From Gordonia sp. KTR9 (GTDB taxonomy: Bacteria > Actinomycetota > Actinomycetes > Mycobacteriales > Mycobacteriaceae): a stretch of 64,000 nucleotides of DNA. Of this stretch, positions 15,557 to 24,402 are shown in pieces. The position numbers and the translations under genes are program-made. The notes beneath the pieces were generated by a model. That model was given only the letters and a program-made list of their open reading frames with translations, made no database searches and had not been told where the DNA came from. The DNA is taken from NCBI RefSeq assembly GCF_000143885.2, contig NC_018581.1, positions 1,240,001 to 1,304,000 of the forward strand, given 5' to 3'. Position 1 is the stretch's first letter. Every line of letters starts with the position of its first letter.

Positions 15557-17905
15557 TCAGGCGTCGAGGAGCTCGACACTGGTGAGCCGGTGCAGCGAGA
15601 ATCGCTGCTCGTCGTCGCTGCCCTCCTCGACGGCCACCAGCTGGCCCGCGCCGAGGATCTTCGGCGTCACCACGTGCCGGCTCGCCGAACCCTGCGCGTC
15701 GACGTACCCGACGCGCAGCCTGCGGTTGGCGCGGAGGGCGAGCTGGATGAGCGCGGTGGCGGATTCGCCCCCGCCCGTGGCCCGGACCGGGGTCGTCGAG
15801 GCCGCGCCGCGAACCGGAGTCGCCGCCGCCGCGCGGTCGGTCGAGCGGATGCGGGTGACCACCGACCGCAGCTGCGCCTCCGACGGCGCGTTGCGTCGCG
15901 GTTGGCTCTGACGCCGCGCCCGCGACACCGTGACCCGGCTGCCCCGCTCGCGCAGATCGACCAGGGCGCCCGACGAATCCTCGCCTGCCGGAGCGAATCC
16001 CGCCGCCCGCAACTGGTCGATGACGTCGCGGACCTCCGATGGCGAGACCGCCACCGTCGGCGCCAGCGCGCGTAGTGCGAGCGGCTCGGCGGCCGCACTG
16101 CGCAACACCGCGGCGAGCACCGTCGGGTCCTCGCAGCGGATGAACGCCGACGCCACGCCCACCCGCAACTGGCCGTGTCTGCGGGCGACGTCCTCGATGA
16201 GATACGTGAGCGACTGTGGCACCGGGGTTCTCGAGTGCGTCGTGAACATCGACAGCAGTTCGTTGCTGCTGCGGCCCGCGTCCAGGGCCCGGCGCACGCT
16301 CTCCGGCGAGACCCGGTAGACCGACGCCGCACCGCCGGACTCGAGGTCGGCGACGAGCTCGACCTGTTCGGCGAGTTCCGATGTCATCGGGCCGGGGACG
16401 GTCAGCGTCAGATCGGCCTGCGTCAGGAAGTGGTCCACCGGCTCGGGCAGAGCCTTGCGCATCGCGGCGAGCACCGCGGCATCGACGTCGGCGGGGTCGG
16501 AGTCCGGCGATTCCTCGACGGTGTACGCGTGGCCGACCGTGGTCAGGGCATCGTGCGCGACAAGGCCCAACTCCCTTGCCTCACGCAGTGTTTCGCCGAC
16601 GACGCGGCGACTGAACCGGCGGATCTGGCGGGGCCGGTGCCAGTGGAGGTTGGCGAGGACGGTGTCGGCCGGCACCCCCACCGCGGCGCCGGCGTGGGCG
16701 AGTGTGGACAGGATCAGCTGCCGCTGCACCGGCGCGTAGGCGTCGTGCAGGTCGGCGGCCAGGGTGGGCAACGCGTTGCCGTCCCGATCGGGTTCGCCGA
16801 CCTGCCAGGCTCGGCGCGGCATGTGCATCCACGCATCGGCCAGTGCGAGCCACTGACGCTCCCGCGGCTGGTGCAGCCAGGTGTCGGCGGTGGAGGTGGG
16901 CGCGAACGACTGCTCACCGGAATCGTTGGGCGGCGCGGGTTCCGGGAAGCCTGCGTCGATGAGCCGCAGGTAGGCGGCGAGTTCGATCAGGAACGCGACC
17001 CGCTGCGTCTCGAGACCGGTCAGCTTCGCCAGGCGTCGCAATTCGCGGACGCCGAGAGCGCCGGAACGCAGCACCGCCGCCGGCGTCGCCCCGAGGATCG
17101 TGATCAGCTGGGTGAGGTGACGGATGAGCTCGAGTGCCTCGCCGCCGGCCGCAGCGTCGACCGCCTTGGCCCCGAAACGCGGCTTCGCACCGGGATCGTG
17201 CAGCGGCGGTGGCGTGAGAACATCGGTGCGCCAAGCGGGTTCGTCACGGAGGACGGCGCCCACCATCGGCGGAAGCTCGACCGTCTGGTCGTCGACGCGG
17301 GCCAGCAGTCCCGACGAGATGAGGCGCGCGACCGGGGACTCCGGGTCGGCGTCGGGTGCCGCGTCGCGACTCCGGCCGAGGGCCGGTCCGCGTGCGAGGG
17401 TCTGCAGCAGGCCGAGCGGACGCTCGTCGAGACCGGCGATCATCTCGGCGATCTCCTCGCCGGAACGGCCGACGAGAGGTCCGGTGAGATGCCTGCCTTT
17501 CCAGGGCATCGCGGATTCGACGTGCTCGCCCGCGAACAGGGATGAGTCCTCACCCCAGAGAATCGCGCGGCGCCGGAGGACATCGATCCGCGCCCGCACG
17601 GCGTCGGCGTCGGCCCGTCCGGACAAGGCCTTGACCACTGTGGCGACCGACGGGCGTCTCGTCTTCTTCGGGCTCCGGCTGTGGCGCGCGGTGACCTCCT
17701 CGAGGACCGCGACGGCCAGAACGTCGAGGTCCTCGCCCGCCAGGGACAGCGACGCCGCCGACAACGCCCGCTGGGCGAGCACGCGGGTGCCCGACGGCGT
17801 CGGTGAGGCGAGGTCGGGGCGTTCGAGGAGGAGCTCGGTCAGCGCGTCGTCGGAACGCGCGGCCAACTCATCGGCCAGGCCGGTGTGCTGGTCATCCGAA
17901 CTCAT
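15557..17905 (-). CDS. XPB-associated helicase_C_3-type protein (Rv0862c-like)
   Basis: 782-residue protein resembling the conserved actinobacterial partner encoded beside xpb. It is mostly helical, with no Walker motifs visible. The N-terminal segment LADELAARSDDALTELLLERPDL and the C-terminal winged-helix/XPB-Ssl2-like region (QSLTYLIEDVARRHGQLRV onward) match the family named for its helicase-associated domain. The tail ends in a WYL-like segment (RRLRVGYVDAQGSASRH). It probably assists XPB in DNA repair; that role is inferred from conserved neighbourhood. Confidence 0.8.
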   Translation of the reverse strand: MSSDDQHTGLADELAARSDDALTELLLERPDLASPTPSGTRVLAQRALSAASLSLAGEDLDVLAVAVLEEVTARHSRSPKKTRRPSVATVVKALSGRADADAVRARIDVLRRRAILWGEDSSLFAGEHVESAMPWKGRHLTGPLVGRSGEEIAEMIAGLDERPLGLLQTLARGPALGRSRDAAPDADPESPVARLISSGLLARVDDQTVELPPMVGAVLRDEPAWRTDVLTPPPLHDPGAKPRFGAKAVDAAAGGEALELIRHLTQLITILGATPAAVLRSGALGVRELRRLAKLTGLETQRVAFLIELAAYLRLIDAGFPEPAPPNDSGEQSFAPTSTADTWLHQPRERQWLALADAWMHMPRRAWQVGEPDRDGNALPTLAADLHDAYAPVQRQLILSTLAHAGAAVGVPADTVLANLHWHRPRQIRRFSRRVVGETLREARELGLVAHDALTTVGHAYTVEESPDSDPADVDAAVLAAMRKALPEPVDHFLTQADLTLTVPGPMTSELAEQVELVADLESGGAASVYRVSPESVRRALDAGRSSNELLSMFTTHSRTPVPQSLTYLIEDVARRHGQLRVGVASAFIRCEDPTVLAAVLRSAAAEPLALRALAPTVAVSPSEVRDVIDQLRAAGFAPAGEDSSGALVDLRERGSRVTVSRARRQSQPRRNAPSEAQLRSVVTRIRSTDRAAAATPVRGAASTTPVRATGGGESATALIQLALRANRRLRVGYVDAQGSASRHVVTPKILGAGQLVAVEEGSDDEQRFSLHRLTSVELLDA

Positions 17906-17933
17906 TCGATCGAGCTTACCGGCGGCCTTCGAC

Positions 17934-17974
17934 GGGGCTCAGGCAGCAGGGGGTGGGGCTCAGGCAGCAGGGGG
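17934..17974. repeat. Two 20-bp direct repeats (period 21)
   Basis: GGGGCTCAGGCAGCAGGGGG occurs at 17934-17953 and again, identically, at 17955-17974, separated by one T. The pair fills most of the gap between the XPB-associated gene and allantoinase, which is also where conserved gene order is broken. Confidence 0.9.
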
Positions 17975-17977
17975 AGG

Positions 17978-19351
17978 TCAGACGTCGCCGCGGCGGAGCA
18001 TCCGCCCGCGGGCGGTCTCGAAGTCCACCCGCTGACCGCGCACCCAGGTTCCCTTGACCACGCCGGCGAGTGCCCGACCGTCGTACGGGCTGACCGGGTT
18101 CTTGTGGTGGAGCCGGTTGACGTCGACGATCTGCGCGGACTCCGGCTCGAAGATCGCGAAGTCGGCGTCGCACCCCAGAGCGATGCGACCCTTGGTCGGC
18201 AAACCGGCGAGATCCGCCGGCCGCGACGCCATCCACTCGATCACCTGCGGCAGGTCGATGCCGCGCTTCTTGGCCTCCGACCAGATGAGCGACAGTCCGA
18301 GCTGCAACGACGCCACTCCACCCCACGCGACCCCGAAGTCGCCGTTCTCGGGATCCTTGAGATCGACGGTCGACGGCGAGTGGTCGGAGACGATGCAGTC
18401 GATCGTGCCGTCGAGCAGTCCCTCCCACAGCAGTTCGCGGTTGCCGGCCTCGCGGATCGGCGGGCAGCACTTGAAGGCCGTCGCGCCGTTGGGCACCTCC
18501 TCGGCGAGCAGGGTCAGGTAGTGCGGGCAGGTCTCGACGGTGATCTTCACACCGTCGCGCTTCGCGCTGGCCAGCATCGGCAGGGCATCCGAGGACGACA
18601 GGTGGAGCACGTGGGCGCGGACCCCGGTCCAGCGTGCGCGCTCGATCACTTCGGCGATCGCGAGATTCTCGGCGCCGCGCGGCCGCGATGCGAGGAATCG
18701 CTGGTACTCGTCACCTTCGGGTGACGGTGCCTTGTCGATGGCCCGGGAGTCCTCGGCGTGGACGATCATCAGCGAGTCGAACTCGGCGAGCGTGGCCATG
18801 TCGGCCTCCATCTCGTCGGCCGTCAGGTGCGGGAACTCGTCCACTCCGGAGTGCAGCAGGAAGCACTTGAACCCGAACACACCCGCGTCGTGCAGGCCGC
18901 GCAGGTCTTTCTCGTTGCCGGGGATGGCCCCACCCCAGAAGCCGACGTCGATGTGGGTCTTCCCCTGCGCGGCAGCGCGCTTCTCGGCCAGGGCGTCGAC
19001 GTTGACCGTCGGCGGGATCGAGTTGAGCGGCATGTCGATGAGGGTGGTGACGCCGCCGGCGGCGGCCGCGCGGGTGGCCGAGTCGAAACCCTCCCACTCG
19101 GTGCGGCCGGGCTCGTTGACGTGCACGTGCGTGTCCACCAGCCCGGGGATCATCACCTGATCGTCGGCCAGCTCGACGATCTCGGTGCCCACGAGTCCGC
19201 TACCGAGCGGCTCGATGGCGACCACCCGACCGTCGCGGATCCCGATCTCGCGGGCCACGATGCCGGCCGTGGTCAGCGTCTGCTCACCCCGCACGACCAG
19301 GTCGAACGGTGTGTCTGAGAAGGGGGCCGGGGCATCGGGTGCTGCGGTCAT
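17978..19351 (-). CDS. allB: Allantoinase
   Basis: 457-residue amidohydrolase that opens allantoin to allantoate. The metal-binding HxH lies in DTHVHVNEPGRTEWEG, the carboxylated lysine is in FGFKCFLLHSG, and the last metal ligand Asp is in IVSDHSPS. The N-terminal beta-sandwich (FDLVVRGEQTL) and length match AllB rather than dihydroorotase. It diverges from a permease gene, and the 247-bp region between them holds two copies of the operator also found at the iclR gene. It supplies step one of allantoin use as a nitrogen source. Confidence 0.92.
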   Translation of the reverse strand: MTAAPDAPAPFSDTPFDLVVRGEQTLTTAGIVAREIGIRDGRVVAIEPLGSGLVGTEIVELADDQVMIPGLVDTHVHVNEPGRTEWEGFDSATRAAAAGGVTTLIDMPLNSIPPTVNVDALAEKRAAAQGKTHIDVGFWGGAIPGNEKDLRGLHDAGVFGFKCFLLHSGVDEFPHLTADEMEADMATLAEFDSLMIVHAEDSRAIDKAPSPEGDEYQRFLASRPRGAENLAIAEVIERARWTGVRAHVLHLSSSDALPMLASAKRDGVKITVETCPHYLTLLAEEVPNGATAFKCCPPIREAGNRELLWEGLLDGTIDCIVSDHSPSTVDLKDPENGDFGVAWGGVASLQLGLSLIWSEAKKRGIDLPQVIEWMASRPADLAGLPTKGRIALGCDADFAIFEPESAQIVDVNRLHHKNPVSPYDGRALAGVVKGTWVRGQRVDFETARGRMLRRGDV

Positions 19352-19410
19352 TGGGCGGGACTCCTTGCTGGTCGCCGTATCCTGGGTCGATCCAGAGACT
19401 AACCCAGGTT

Positions 19411-19427
19411 ATTCCTCATCATGGAAT
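19411..19427. promoter_or_regulatory. Putative IclR/AllR operator, site 1
   Basis: ATTCC-TCATCAT-GGAAT is a perfect 5-bp inverted repeat around a 7-base spacer. It is 60 bases upstream of the allantoinase start. Matching sites are at 19529-19545 and at 33809-33825 beside iclR. Confidence 0.6.
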
Positions 19428-19478
19428 GAACTGCTGTGATTTCGGAACTCAACTCGCGAGTAGCGCGGTGTCGTGCTA

Positions 19479-19508
19479 TTGACAACGCCCTCGATCGTCA
19501 GGCTAACT
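19479..19508 (+). promoter_or_regulatory. Candidate promoter of the NCS1 permease gene
   Basis: TTGACA at 19479-19484, an 18-base spacer, and CTAACT at 19503-19508. The second IclR-type site lies just downstream of the expected start point, a position suited to repression. Predicted from sequence only. Confidence 0.4.
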
Positions 19509-19528
19509 GTCTCGAACGCGGAATCTTC

Positions 19529-19545
19529 ATTCCACATCACGGAAC
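19529..19545. promoter_or_regulatory. Putative IclR/AllR operator, site 2
   Basis: ATTCC-ACATCAC-GGAAC, the same 5-7-5 layout as site 1 with the shared spacer core CATCA. An overlapping GGAAT-CTTC-ATTCC inverted repeat starts at 19520. It lies between the permease promoter and its start codon. Confidence 0.55.
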
Positions 19546-19598
19546 TCCGCGAGTGTAGGAGCGCGGTCATCGTCGACCGTCCGACCGAAAGTGCAGAG

Positions 19599-21110
19599 AT
19601 GAGCACTGAGCAGCACACAATTCCCGTCGGTGAGAACGCCTCCGGTGTCACCGGAGCCGTCCCGGACGGGTTGAGCCCGAAGCTCTACAACGACGATTTG
19701 GCGCCCACGAGCCGCGCCGGCCGTCGCTGGAGCAGCTACAACATCTTCACCCTGTGGGCCAACGACGTCCACAGTCTCGGCAACTACGCCTTCGCCATCG
19801 GACTCTTCGCGCTCGGGCTCGGTGGGTGGCAGATCCTGACGGCGCTCGTGCTGGGCGGCGTCTTCCTCTTCCTGCTGCTGAATCTCTCCGGGTTCATGGG
19901 CGAGAAGACCGGCGTGCCCTTCCCGGTCATGAGCCGCATCTCGTTCGGCATCCGGGGAGCCCAGATCCCCGCCCTCATCCGTGGCGGTGTGGCGATCGCA
20001 TGGTTCGGCATCCAGACCTACCTCGCGTCCGTCGTGCTCCGGATCATGCTCGTCGCACTGTTCCCGGGGGCCGCCGACCTGGACACCAACCGCTTCCTCG
20101 GGCTCTCGACCCTGGGCTGGATCTCCTTCGTGTCGCTGTGGGTGATCCAGGTGATCATCGTCAGCTACGGCATGGAGATGATCCGTCGCTACGAGGCCTT
20201 CGCCGGCCCGGTCATCCTGATCACGATGGTGGCGCTGGCCATCTGGATGCTCGGCAACGCCGACTGGACCATCGCGTGGTCGACGCCCGACTCACTGACC
20301 GGTGTGGACATGTGGCTCCAGATCATCGGCGGAGCCAGCCTCTGGGTCGCGATCTACGGCACCTTCGTCCTCAACTTCTGCGACTTCACGCGCAACGCGG
20401 AATCGCGAAAAGCCATCGTGCGCGGCAACTTCTGGGGTATCCCGCTCAACATGCTGCTCTTCGGCGGCATCGTGATCGTCCTGGCCGGTGCGCAGTTCCG
20501 GATCAACGGCACGGTCATCGAGTCGCCGTCGGACATCGTCCAGACCGTCCCCAACACCTTCCTCTTGGTGCTGGCCTGCCTGGCCCTGCTGATCCTCACC
20601 GTCGCGGTGAACCTCATGGCCAACTTCGTCGCGCCGATCTACGCGCTGTCCAATCTGTTCCCGCGTCATCTCGACTTCCGGCGCGCGGCGCTCGTCGCCG
20701 CGATCATCGGATTGGTGATCCTGCCGTGGAACCTCTACAACTCACCCGCGGTGATCAACTACTTCCTCGGCGGACTCGGAGCGCTACTCGGCCCGCTGTT
20801 CGGCATCGTGATGGCCGACTACTGGCTCGTCCGCCGCTCGCGGATCGACGTGCCCGCGTTGTTCACCGAAGCGCCGGACGGCGCCTACCATTACCGCAAC
20901 GGTGTGAACCCGCGGGCGATCGCCGCACTGGTACCGACCGCCGCCATCGCCCTGGTGATGGCCTTTGTTCCGGCCTTCGAGGTGGTCTCGGAGTTCTCCT
21001 GGTTCATCGGCGCCGGTCTCGGCGCGGTCGTCTACCTGGCGGTCGCCGACCGTCGTGGACCGTTCGCCGAGGTGTCGGGGGAGCCGATCTCCGTCGCCAG
21101 CACCCACTGA
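19599..21110 (+). CDS. NCS1-family permease, probably for allantoin
   Basis: 503-residue, about 12-helix NCS1 transporter (Mhp1, PucI and FurD-type). YNIFTLWANDVHSLGNYAFAIG in helix 1 and GIRGAQIPALIRGGVAIAWFGIQ in helix 3 are typical of this family, which imports hydantoins, allantoin, uracil or cytosine. ATG 19599 removes a weakly supported 42-residue extension. Allantoin is the likely cargo because allantoinase diverges from it, an allantoin/hydantoin racemase-family gene follows 21 bases later, and both promoters share the same operator type. Confidence 0.9.
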   Translation: MSTEQHTIPVGENASGVTGAVPDGLSPKLYNDDLAPTSRAGRRWSSYNIFTLWANDVHSLGNYAFAIGLFALGLGGWQILTALVLGGVFLFLLLNLSGFMGEKTGVPFPVMSRISFGIRGAQIPALIRGGVAIAWFGIQTYLASVVLRIMLVALFPGAADLDTNRFLGLSTLGWISFVSLWVIQVIIVSYGMEMIRRYEAFAGPVILITMVALAIWMLGNADWTIAWSTPDSLTGVDMWLQIIGGASLWVAIYGTFVLNFCDFTRNAESRKAIVRGNFWGIPLNMLLFGGIVIVLAGAQFRINGTVIESPSDIVQTVPNTFLLVLACLALLILTVAVNLMANFVAPIYALSNLFPRHLDFRRAALVAAIIGLVILPWNLYNSPAVINYFLGGLGALLGPLFGIVMADYWLVRRSRIDVPALFTEAPDGAYHYRNGVNPRAIAALVPTAAIALVMAFVPAFEVVSEFSWFIGAGLGAVVYLAVADRRGPFAEVSGEPISVASTH

Positions 21111-21131
21111 TCGCTCAAGGAGGACATCACC

Positions 21132-21854
21132 GTGCGCATCCTCGTCGCCAACGTCAACACGACCGTGTCGATGACCGAGGCCATTGCCGACTCGGCGCGT
21201 TCGGTCGCCTCGCCGGGGACCGAGATCGTCGGCATCACACCGCGTTTCGGCGCCGACTCGTGCGAGGGCAACTTCGAGTCCTACCTCGCCGCCCTCGCCG
21301 TGATGGACGCGGTCCTCGCGTATCCCGACCCGTATGACGCCGTGATCCAGGCGGGTTACGGCGAACACGGGCGGGAAGGACTACAGGAACTCCTCGAGGT
21401 CCCCGTCGTCGACATCACCGAAGCCGCGGCGTCGACGGCGATGTACCTGGGACACCGGTTCTCGGTCGTGACGACGCTGGACCGGACGGTCCCACTCATC
21501 GAGGACCGGCTCAAGCTCGCCGGCCTCGACCAGCGCTGCGCCTCGGTCCGGGCGTCGGGACTCGGTGTGCTGGAACTCGAGTCGGACCCCGACAGGGCGG
21601 TCAAGGCGATCGTGGAACAGTCCACCCGCGCCGTCGTCGACGACCACGCCGAGGTGATCTGCCTCGGGTGTGGCGGGATGGCAGGGCTCGAGGAGCAGGT
21701 CCGCGAGGCAACCGGGGTCCCGATCGTCGACGGCGTTCGGTCGGCCGTCACCATCGCCGAAGGGCTTGTCCGGATGGGACTCTCGACGTCCAAGGTCCGG
21801 ACCTACGCCCCGCCGCGGGAGAAGAAGATCACCGGCTGGCCGTTCAACCGCTAG
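21132..21854 (+). CDS. Asp/Glu/hydantoin racemase-family protein with one catalytic Cys
   Basis: 240-residue member of the family that includes allantoin and hydantoin racemases. The C-terminal Cys motif is present as CLGCGGMAGL (C180). At the first Cys position the protein has AGYGEHG (G75), where two-base racemases such as HyuA or HpxA have Cys. Arylmalonate decarboxylase also keeps only the second Cys (family knowledge). GTG 21132 follows AGGAGGAC. It is cotranscribed with the permease. It may racemise allantoin by another mechanism or do different chemistry. Its stop overlaps the convergent gene's stop in CTAG. Confidence 0.8.
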   Translation: MRILVANVNTTVSMTEAIADSARSVASPGTEIVGITPRFGADSCEGNFESYLAALAVMDAVLAYPDPYDAVIQAGYGEHGREGLQELLEVPVVDITEAAASTAMYLGHRFSVVTTLDRTVPLIEDRLKLAGLDQRCASVRASGLGVLELESDPDRAVKAIVEQSTRAVVDDHAEVICLGCGGMAGLEEQVREATGVPIVDGVRSAVTIAEGLVRMGLSTSKVRTYAPPREKKITGWPFNR

Positions 21855-22465
21855 CGCTGGGGAGTTTCCTGCGGCCACCGCGGATCCCGGCCGGTCAGGC
21901 CGGCGAGCCGGTCGACGAGCGGTGCGTCGTCGGGCACCTGGACCACCGGTCCGAACATGCCCTCGCGCTCGTCCTGCGGCTGGGGCGGGTGGTGGAGGTC
22001 GAAGACGACCTGGAGGATCTCATCGGGGACGTCGAACTGGACACCCGCGGCGTGTGCGACGTCCCAGCCGTGTAGCACCAGTTCCGATAGGGCGACCCGT
22101 CCCATGATCTCGGCGGGCAATTCGACGCCGCCGGCCTGGGTCATGCCTTCCCAGGCGTCCGGGTCGTCCCATGACGTCGCGAGGTCGTGCACGTGATGAC
22201 GCAGGTCGTCTCGCCACTCGGCCGGCAGGTGGCTTTGGTTCTGGCCCGGGTCCGGCGGCGTGGAGGTCAACGGGCCGAAGTCCTTGCGCGCCGCGGCCGC
22301 GAACGCCTGCGACAGGCCGTCGACATGGGCCAGCAGCGCGGCGAGGTCCATGCCGGGACATGGTGTCGGGCGGTCCAGGTCGGTGTCGGCGATCGTGGCG
22401 GTTATTGCAAGCATGTGATCGGCGGCCGCCGATATCGATCGCGACTGGGTGGTGTCGGTGGGCAT
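21851..22465 (-). CDS. TIGR03086-type metal-binding protein (maleylpyruvate isomerase-like, DinB fold)
   Basis: 204-residue protein of the mycothiol-dependent maleylpyruvate isomerase/DinB-like fold. TPCPGMDLAALLAHVDG near the N-terminus and ALSELVLHGWDVAHAAG in the middle contain the histidines that normally bind a divalent metal. ATG 22465 follows GAGAGGGAG. Family members use mycothiol or act as S-transferases, but the function of this subgroup is unknown. It is convergent with the racemase-family gene and divergent from a hydrolase. Confidence 0.78.
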   Translation of the reverse strand: MPTDTTQSRSISAAADHMLAITATIADTDLDRPTPCPGMDLAALLAHVDGLSQAFAAAARKDFGPLTSTPPDPGQNQSHLPAEWRDDLRHHVHDLATSWDDPDAWEGMTQAGGVELPAEIMGRVALSELVLHGWDVAHAAGVQFDVPDEILQVVFDLHHPPQPQDEREGMFGPVVQVPDDAPLVDRLAGLTGRDPRWPQETPQR

Positions 22466-22562
22466 GGGACTCCCTCTCGTGGTGTGAGCACTCATCGGGG
22501 CTGACCCGCCCGACGCCGGTTTCTCATCGGTGGCGCACCGGATGTGCCCGTACTCTGACCGG

Positions 22563-23327
22563 GTGACCTCTCCGATACGCGAGTACACGACCATCAGTCA
22601 TCCCCAGCCGAAAACCCGTGTCTGGCATGAGATCCAGGGGGACGGCCGACCCGTCGTCCTGCTGCACGGCGCCTTCTCCGGCGCGTCGTCGTGGGGCGGG
22701 CAGGTGCCTGCCCTCGTCGAGGCGGGGTGGAAGGTGTTCTCTCCGGAGCGGCACGGCCATGGCCACAGCCCGGACGTGATGGACGAGTTCCACTATGCGG
22801 ACATGGCCGAGGAGACGATCGCGTATCTCGACGAGGTCGTCGACGGCCCCGCCGAGATCGTCGGGTGGAGTGATGGTGCGGTCGTGGGTGTGCTGGTGGC
22901 GCTGCGCCGGCCCGATCTGGTCCGTCATCTGGTCCTGATCGGTCAGTACTACAACAGTTCAGGGCGTGCCGTCGGTGGCATTCTCGATGCACTCGACACC
23001 GCCGACGACGAGCTGATGGGTTTCTTCGCGGCGGAGTACGCGTCCGAATCCCCGGACGGGGCGGACCATTTCCAGGTCGTGTTCGACAAGACGATGTCGA
23101 TGATCAACTCCGAGCCCGAGATCGATCTCGGCGATCTGGCGGCGATCACCGCACCGACCCTGGTCATGCAGGGCGATCGAGACGAGGTGACTCTCGAGCA
23201 CAGCCGCGACGTCGCCGCCGCCATACCGGGAGCCCGGTTGGCCGTGATCCCCGGGACGCACCTCATCCCGATCGAGGCGCCTCAGGCGGTGAATGCGGTG
23301 ATCGTGCAGTTCTTGAGTGAGGAATGA
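22563..23327 (+). CDS. Alpha/beta hydrolase
   Basis: 254-residue alpha/beta hydrolase. LLHGAFSGASSWGGQ forms the oxyanion region, the nucleophile elbow is GWSDG, the acid lies in MQGDRDEVT, and the base His is in PGTHLIPIE, so the triad is complete. GTG 22563 is preferred; no ribosome site is visible, so the mRNA may be leaderless. It is a cytoplasmic esterase or related hydrolase; the substrate is unknown and the neighbours offer no clue. Confidence 0.85.
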   Translation: MTSPIREYTTISHPQPKTRVWHEIQGDGRPVVLLHGAFSGASSWGGQVPALVEAGWKVFSPERHGHGHSPDVMDEFHYADMAEETIAYLDEVVDGPAEIVGWSDGAVVGVLVALRRPDLVRHLVLIGQYYNSSGRAVGGILDALDTADDELMGFFAAEYASESPDGADHFQVVFDKTMSMINSEPEIDLGDLAAITAPTLVMQGDRDEVTLEHSRDVAAAIPGARLAVIPGTHLIPIEAPQAVNAVIVQFLSEE

Positions 23328-23340
23328 GCGCAGCTTCTCG

Positions 23341-23748
23341 TCAGTCCTGGGTCATCGCCGTGAAGGCGTCCGCCATCGAGGGGTGGAGGCCGAGTGTCTG
23401 ATCGAGCCCGGACAGCCGCAAGGGCCGCGTGACCGCAGGATGCTCGGCGACGACACCGAACCGGCCGCTCGGGGTGACGGCCGCGCGCGCGGCGAGGAGC
23501 GCAGCGATGCCGGAGGATGCGAGGAAGTCGGTGGCGGTGAGATCGATGATCAGTCCGCGGGGTTGCTCGCTCACCGCTTCCAGAACGGCTGCGCCGAACC
23601 GTGGAACGGTGAGCAGATCGATGCTGCCATGAGCGGTCAGGATGACGAGCTGATCGCGCTTCGTGGAGATCACCGCCAGAACGCGACCTGCTGAGGCGGC
23701 GTCGTGGTCATCGTCGACGACCACCGGTTCGAACCTGTCTGCCTTCAT
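23341..23748 (-). CDS. STAS-domain protein (anti-anti-sigma-like)
   Basis: 135-residue STAS domain. LVILTAHGSIDLLTVPRFGAAV and LIIDLTATDFLASSGIAALL match the anti-sigma factor antagonist fold, with the potentially phosphorylated Ser in FLASSGI. ATG 23748 follows AGGGAGCG. Such proteins normally bind an anti-sigma kinase, but no sigma or anti-sigma gene is adjacent, so the partner must be elsewhere. Confidence 0.82.
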   Translation of the reverse strand: MKADRFEPVVVDDDHDAASAGRVLAVISTKRDQLVILTAHGSIDLLTVPRFGAAVLEAVSEQPRGLIIDLTATDFLASSGIAALLAARAAVTPSGRFGVVAEHPAVTRPLRLSGLDQTLGLHPSMADAFTAMTQD

Positions 23749-23906
23749 GTAGCGCTCCCTGTCCGCTCGACATCGCCCATCGGTGAAATGGCAGCGCATC
23801 GAGATTCGCCTGTGCGGCTACGGCAGTTGGCTTCGCCGGTGCCTTCGGTGTGTCTCTCGGTATGGCGTTCGGCGCGGTACGCGATACGGATTGCCACGGG
23901 GAAGCC

Positions 23907-24305
23907 TCATGCGCGCGGGCCGACGGTGGCGGAGTACGCGGCCACCGCCACCACACCGATGAGCAGCAGATACCACCCCGCGGCGTGGTGGAACGCCATC
24001 AGATAGAGCGCGATCAGCGTCGCGGCGCAGAGTGCCGCGGCCAGCACGGCCGGGAGCCATCGACCGTCCCGCAAGACGAGTATCGCGGCCTGGCACTGCA
24101 GCCCGAGATGGGTGAGCGTCAGGACCGCTCCGGCGCAGCCCGTCCCGACCCACCCGGGCACAGTGCCCAGGTCGTACAGGGAGGCGGTCGCCGGCGTCGC
24201 CAGGACCGCGATCGAGCCCAGCCACGCCCGGATTGTCGGGGACGTGAAACGTGTGAAGTCGCGGTCTGCAGAAGCGCTCTCGCGTCGATCGACGGAATTG
24301 TGCAT
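23907..24305 (-). CDS. Small four-helix membrane protein, probable HxlR target
   Basis: 132-residue protein of unknown family with four predicted transmembrane helices (from WLGSIAVLATPA, WVGTGCAGAVLTL, LPAVLAAALCAATL and WYLLLIGVVAVAAYS). It is divergent from an hxlR-type regulator, and the 97-bp region between the two starts is packed with palindromes. HxlR-type regulators often control the divergent neighbour, so this is the best target candidate. Confidence 0.65.
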   Translation of the reverse strand: MHNSVDRRESASADRDFTRFTSPTIRAWLGSIAVLATPATASLYDLGTVPGWVGTGCAGAVLTLTHLGLQCQAAILVLRDGRWLPAVLAAALCAATLIALYLMAFHHAAGWYLLLIGVVAVAAYSATVGPRA

Positions 24306-24326
24306 GACTTCTGTCTAACGCAATAC

Positions 24327-24378
24327 GTGCATCGGCGGTAGTATGCACAATATTGTCCATATGGACGAGAATGTCCAT
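24327..24378. promoter_or_regulatory. Cluster of palindromes in the HxlR/membrane-protein promoter
   Basis: Contains GTGCAT (24327-24332) with ATGCAC (24343-24348), then ACAATATTGT (24347-24356) overlapping GTCCATATGGAC (24355-24366), both perfect. ATTGTCCAT is repeated as AATGTCCAT 18 bases further on (24370-24378). Probably the operator for the HxlR dimer. Confidence 0.6.
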
Positions 24379-24402
24379 GAGAAAGCCTTCGGGAGGTCGA
24401 CG

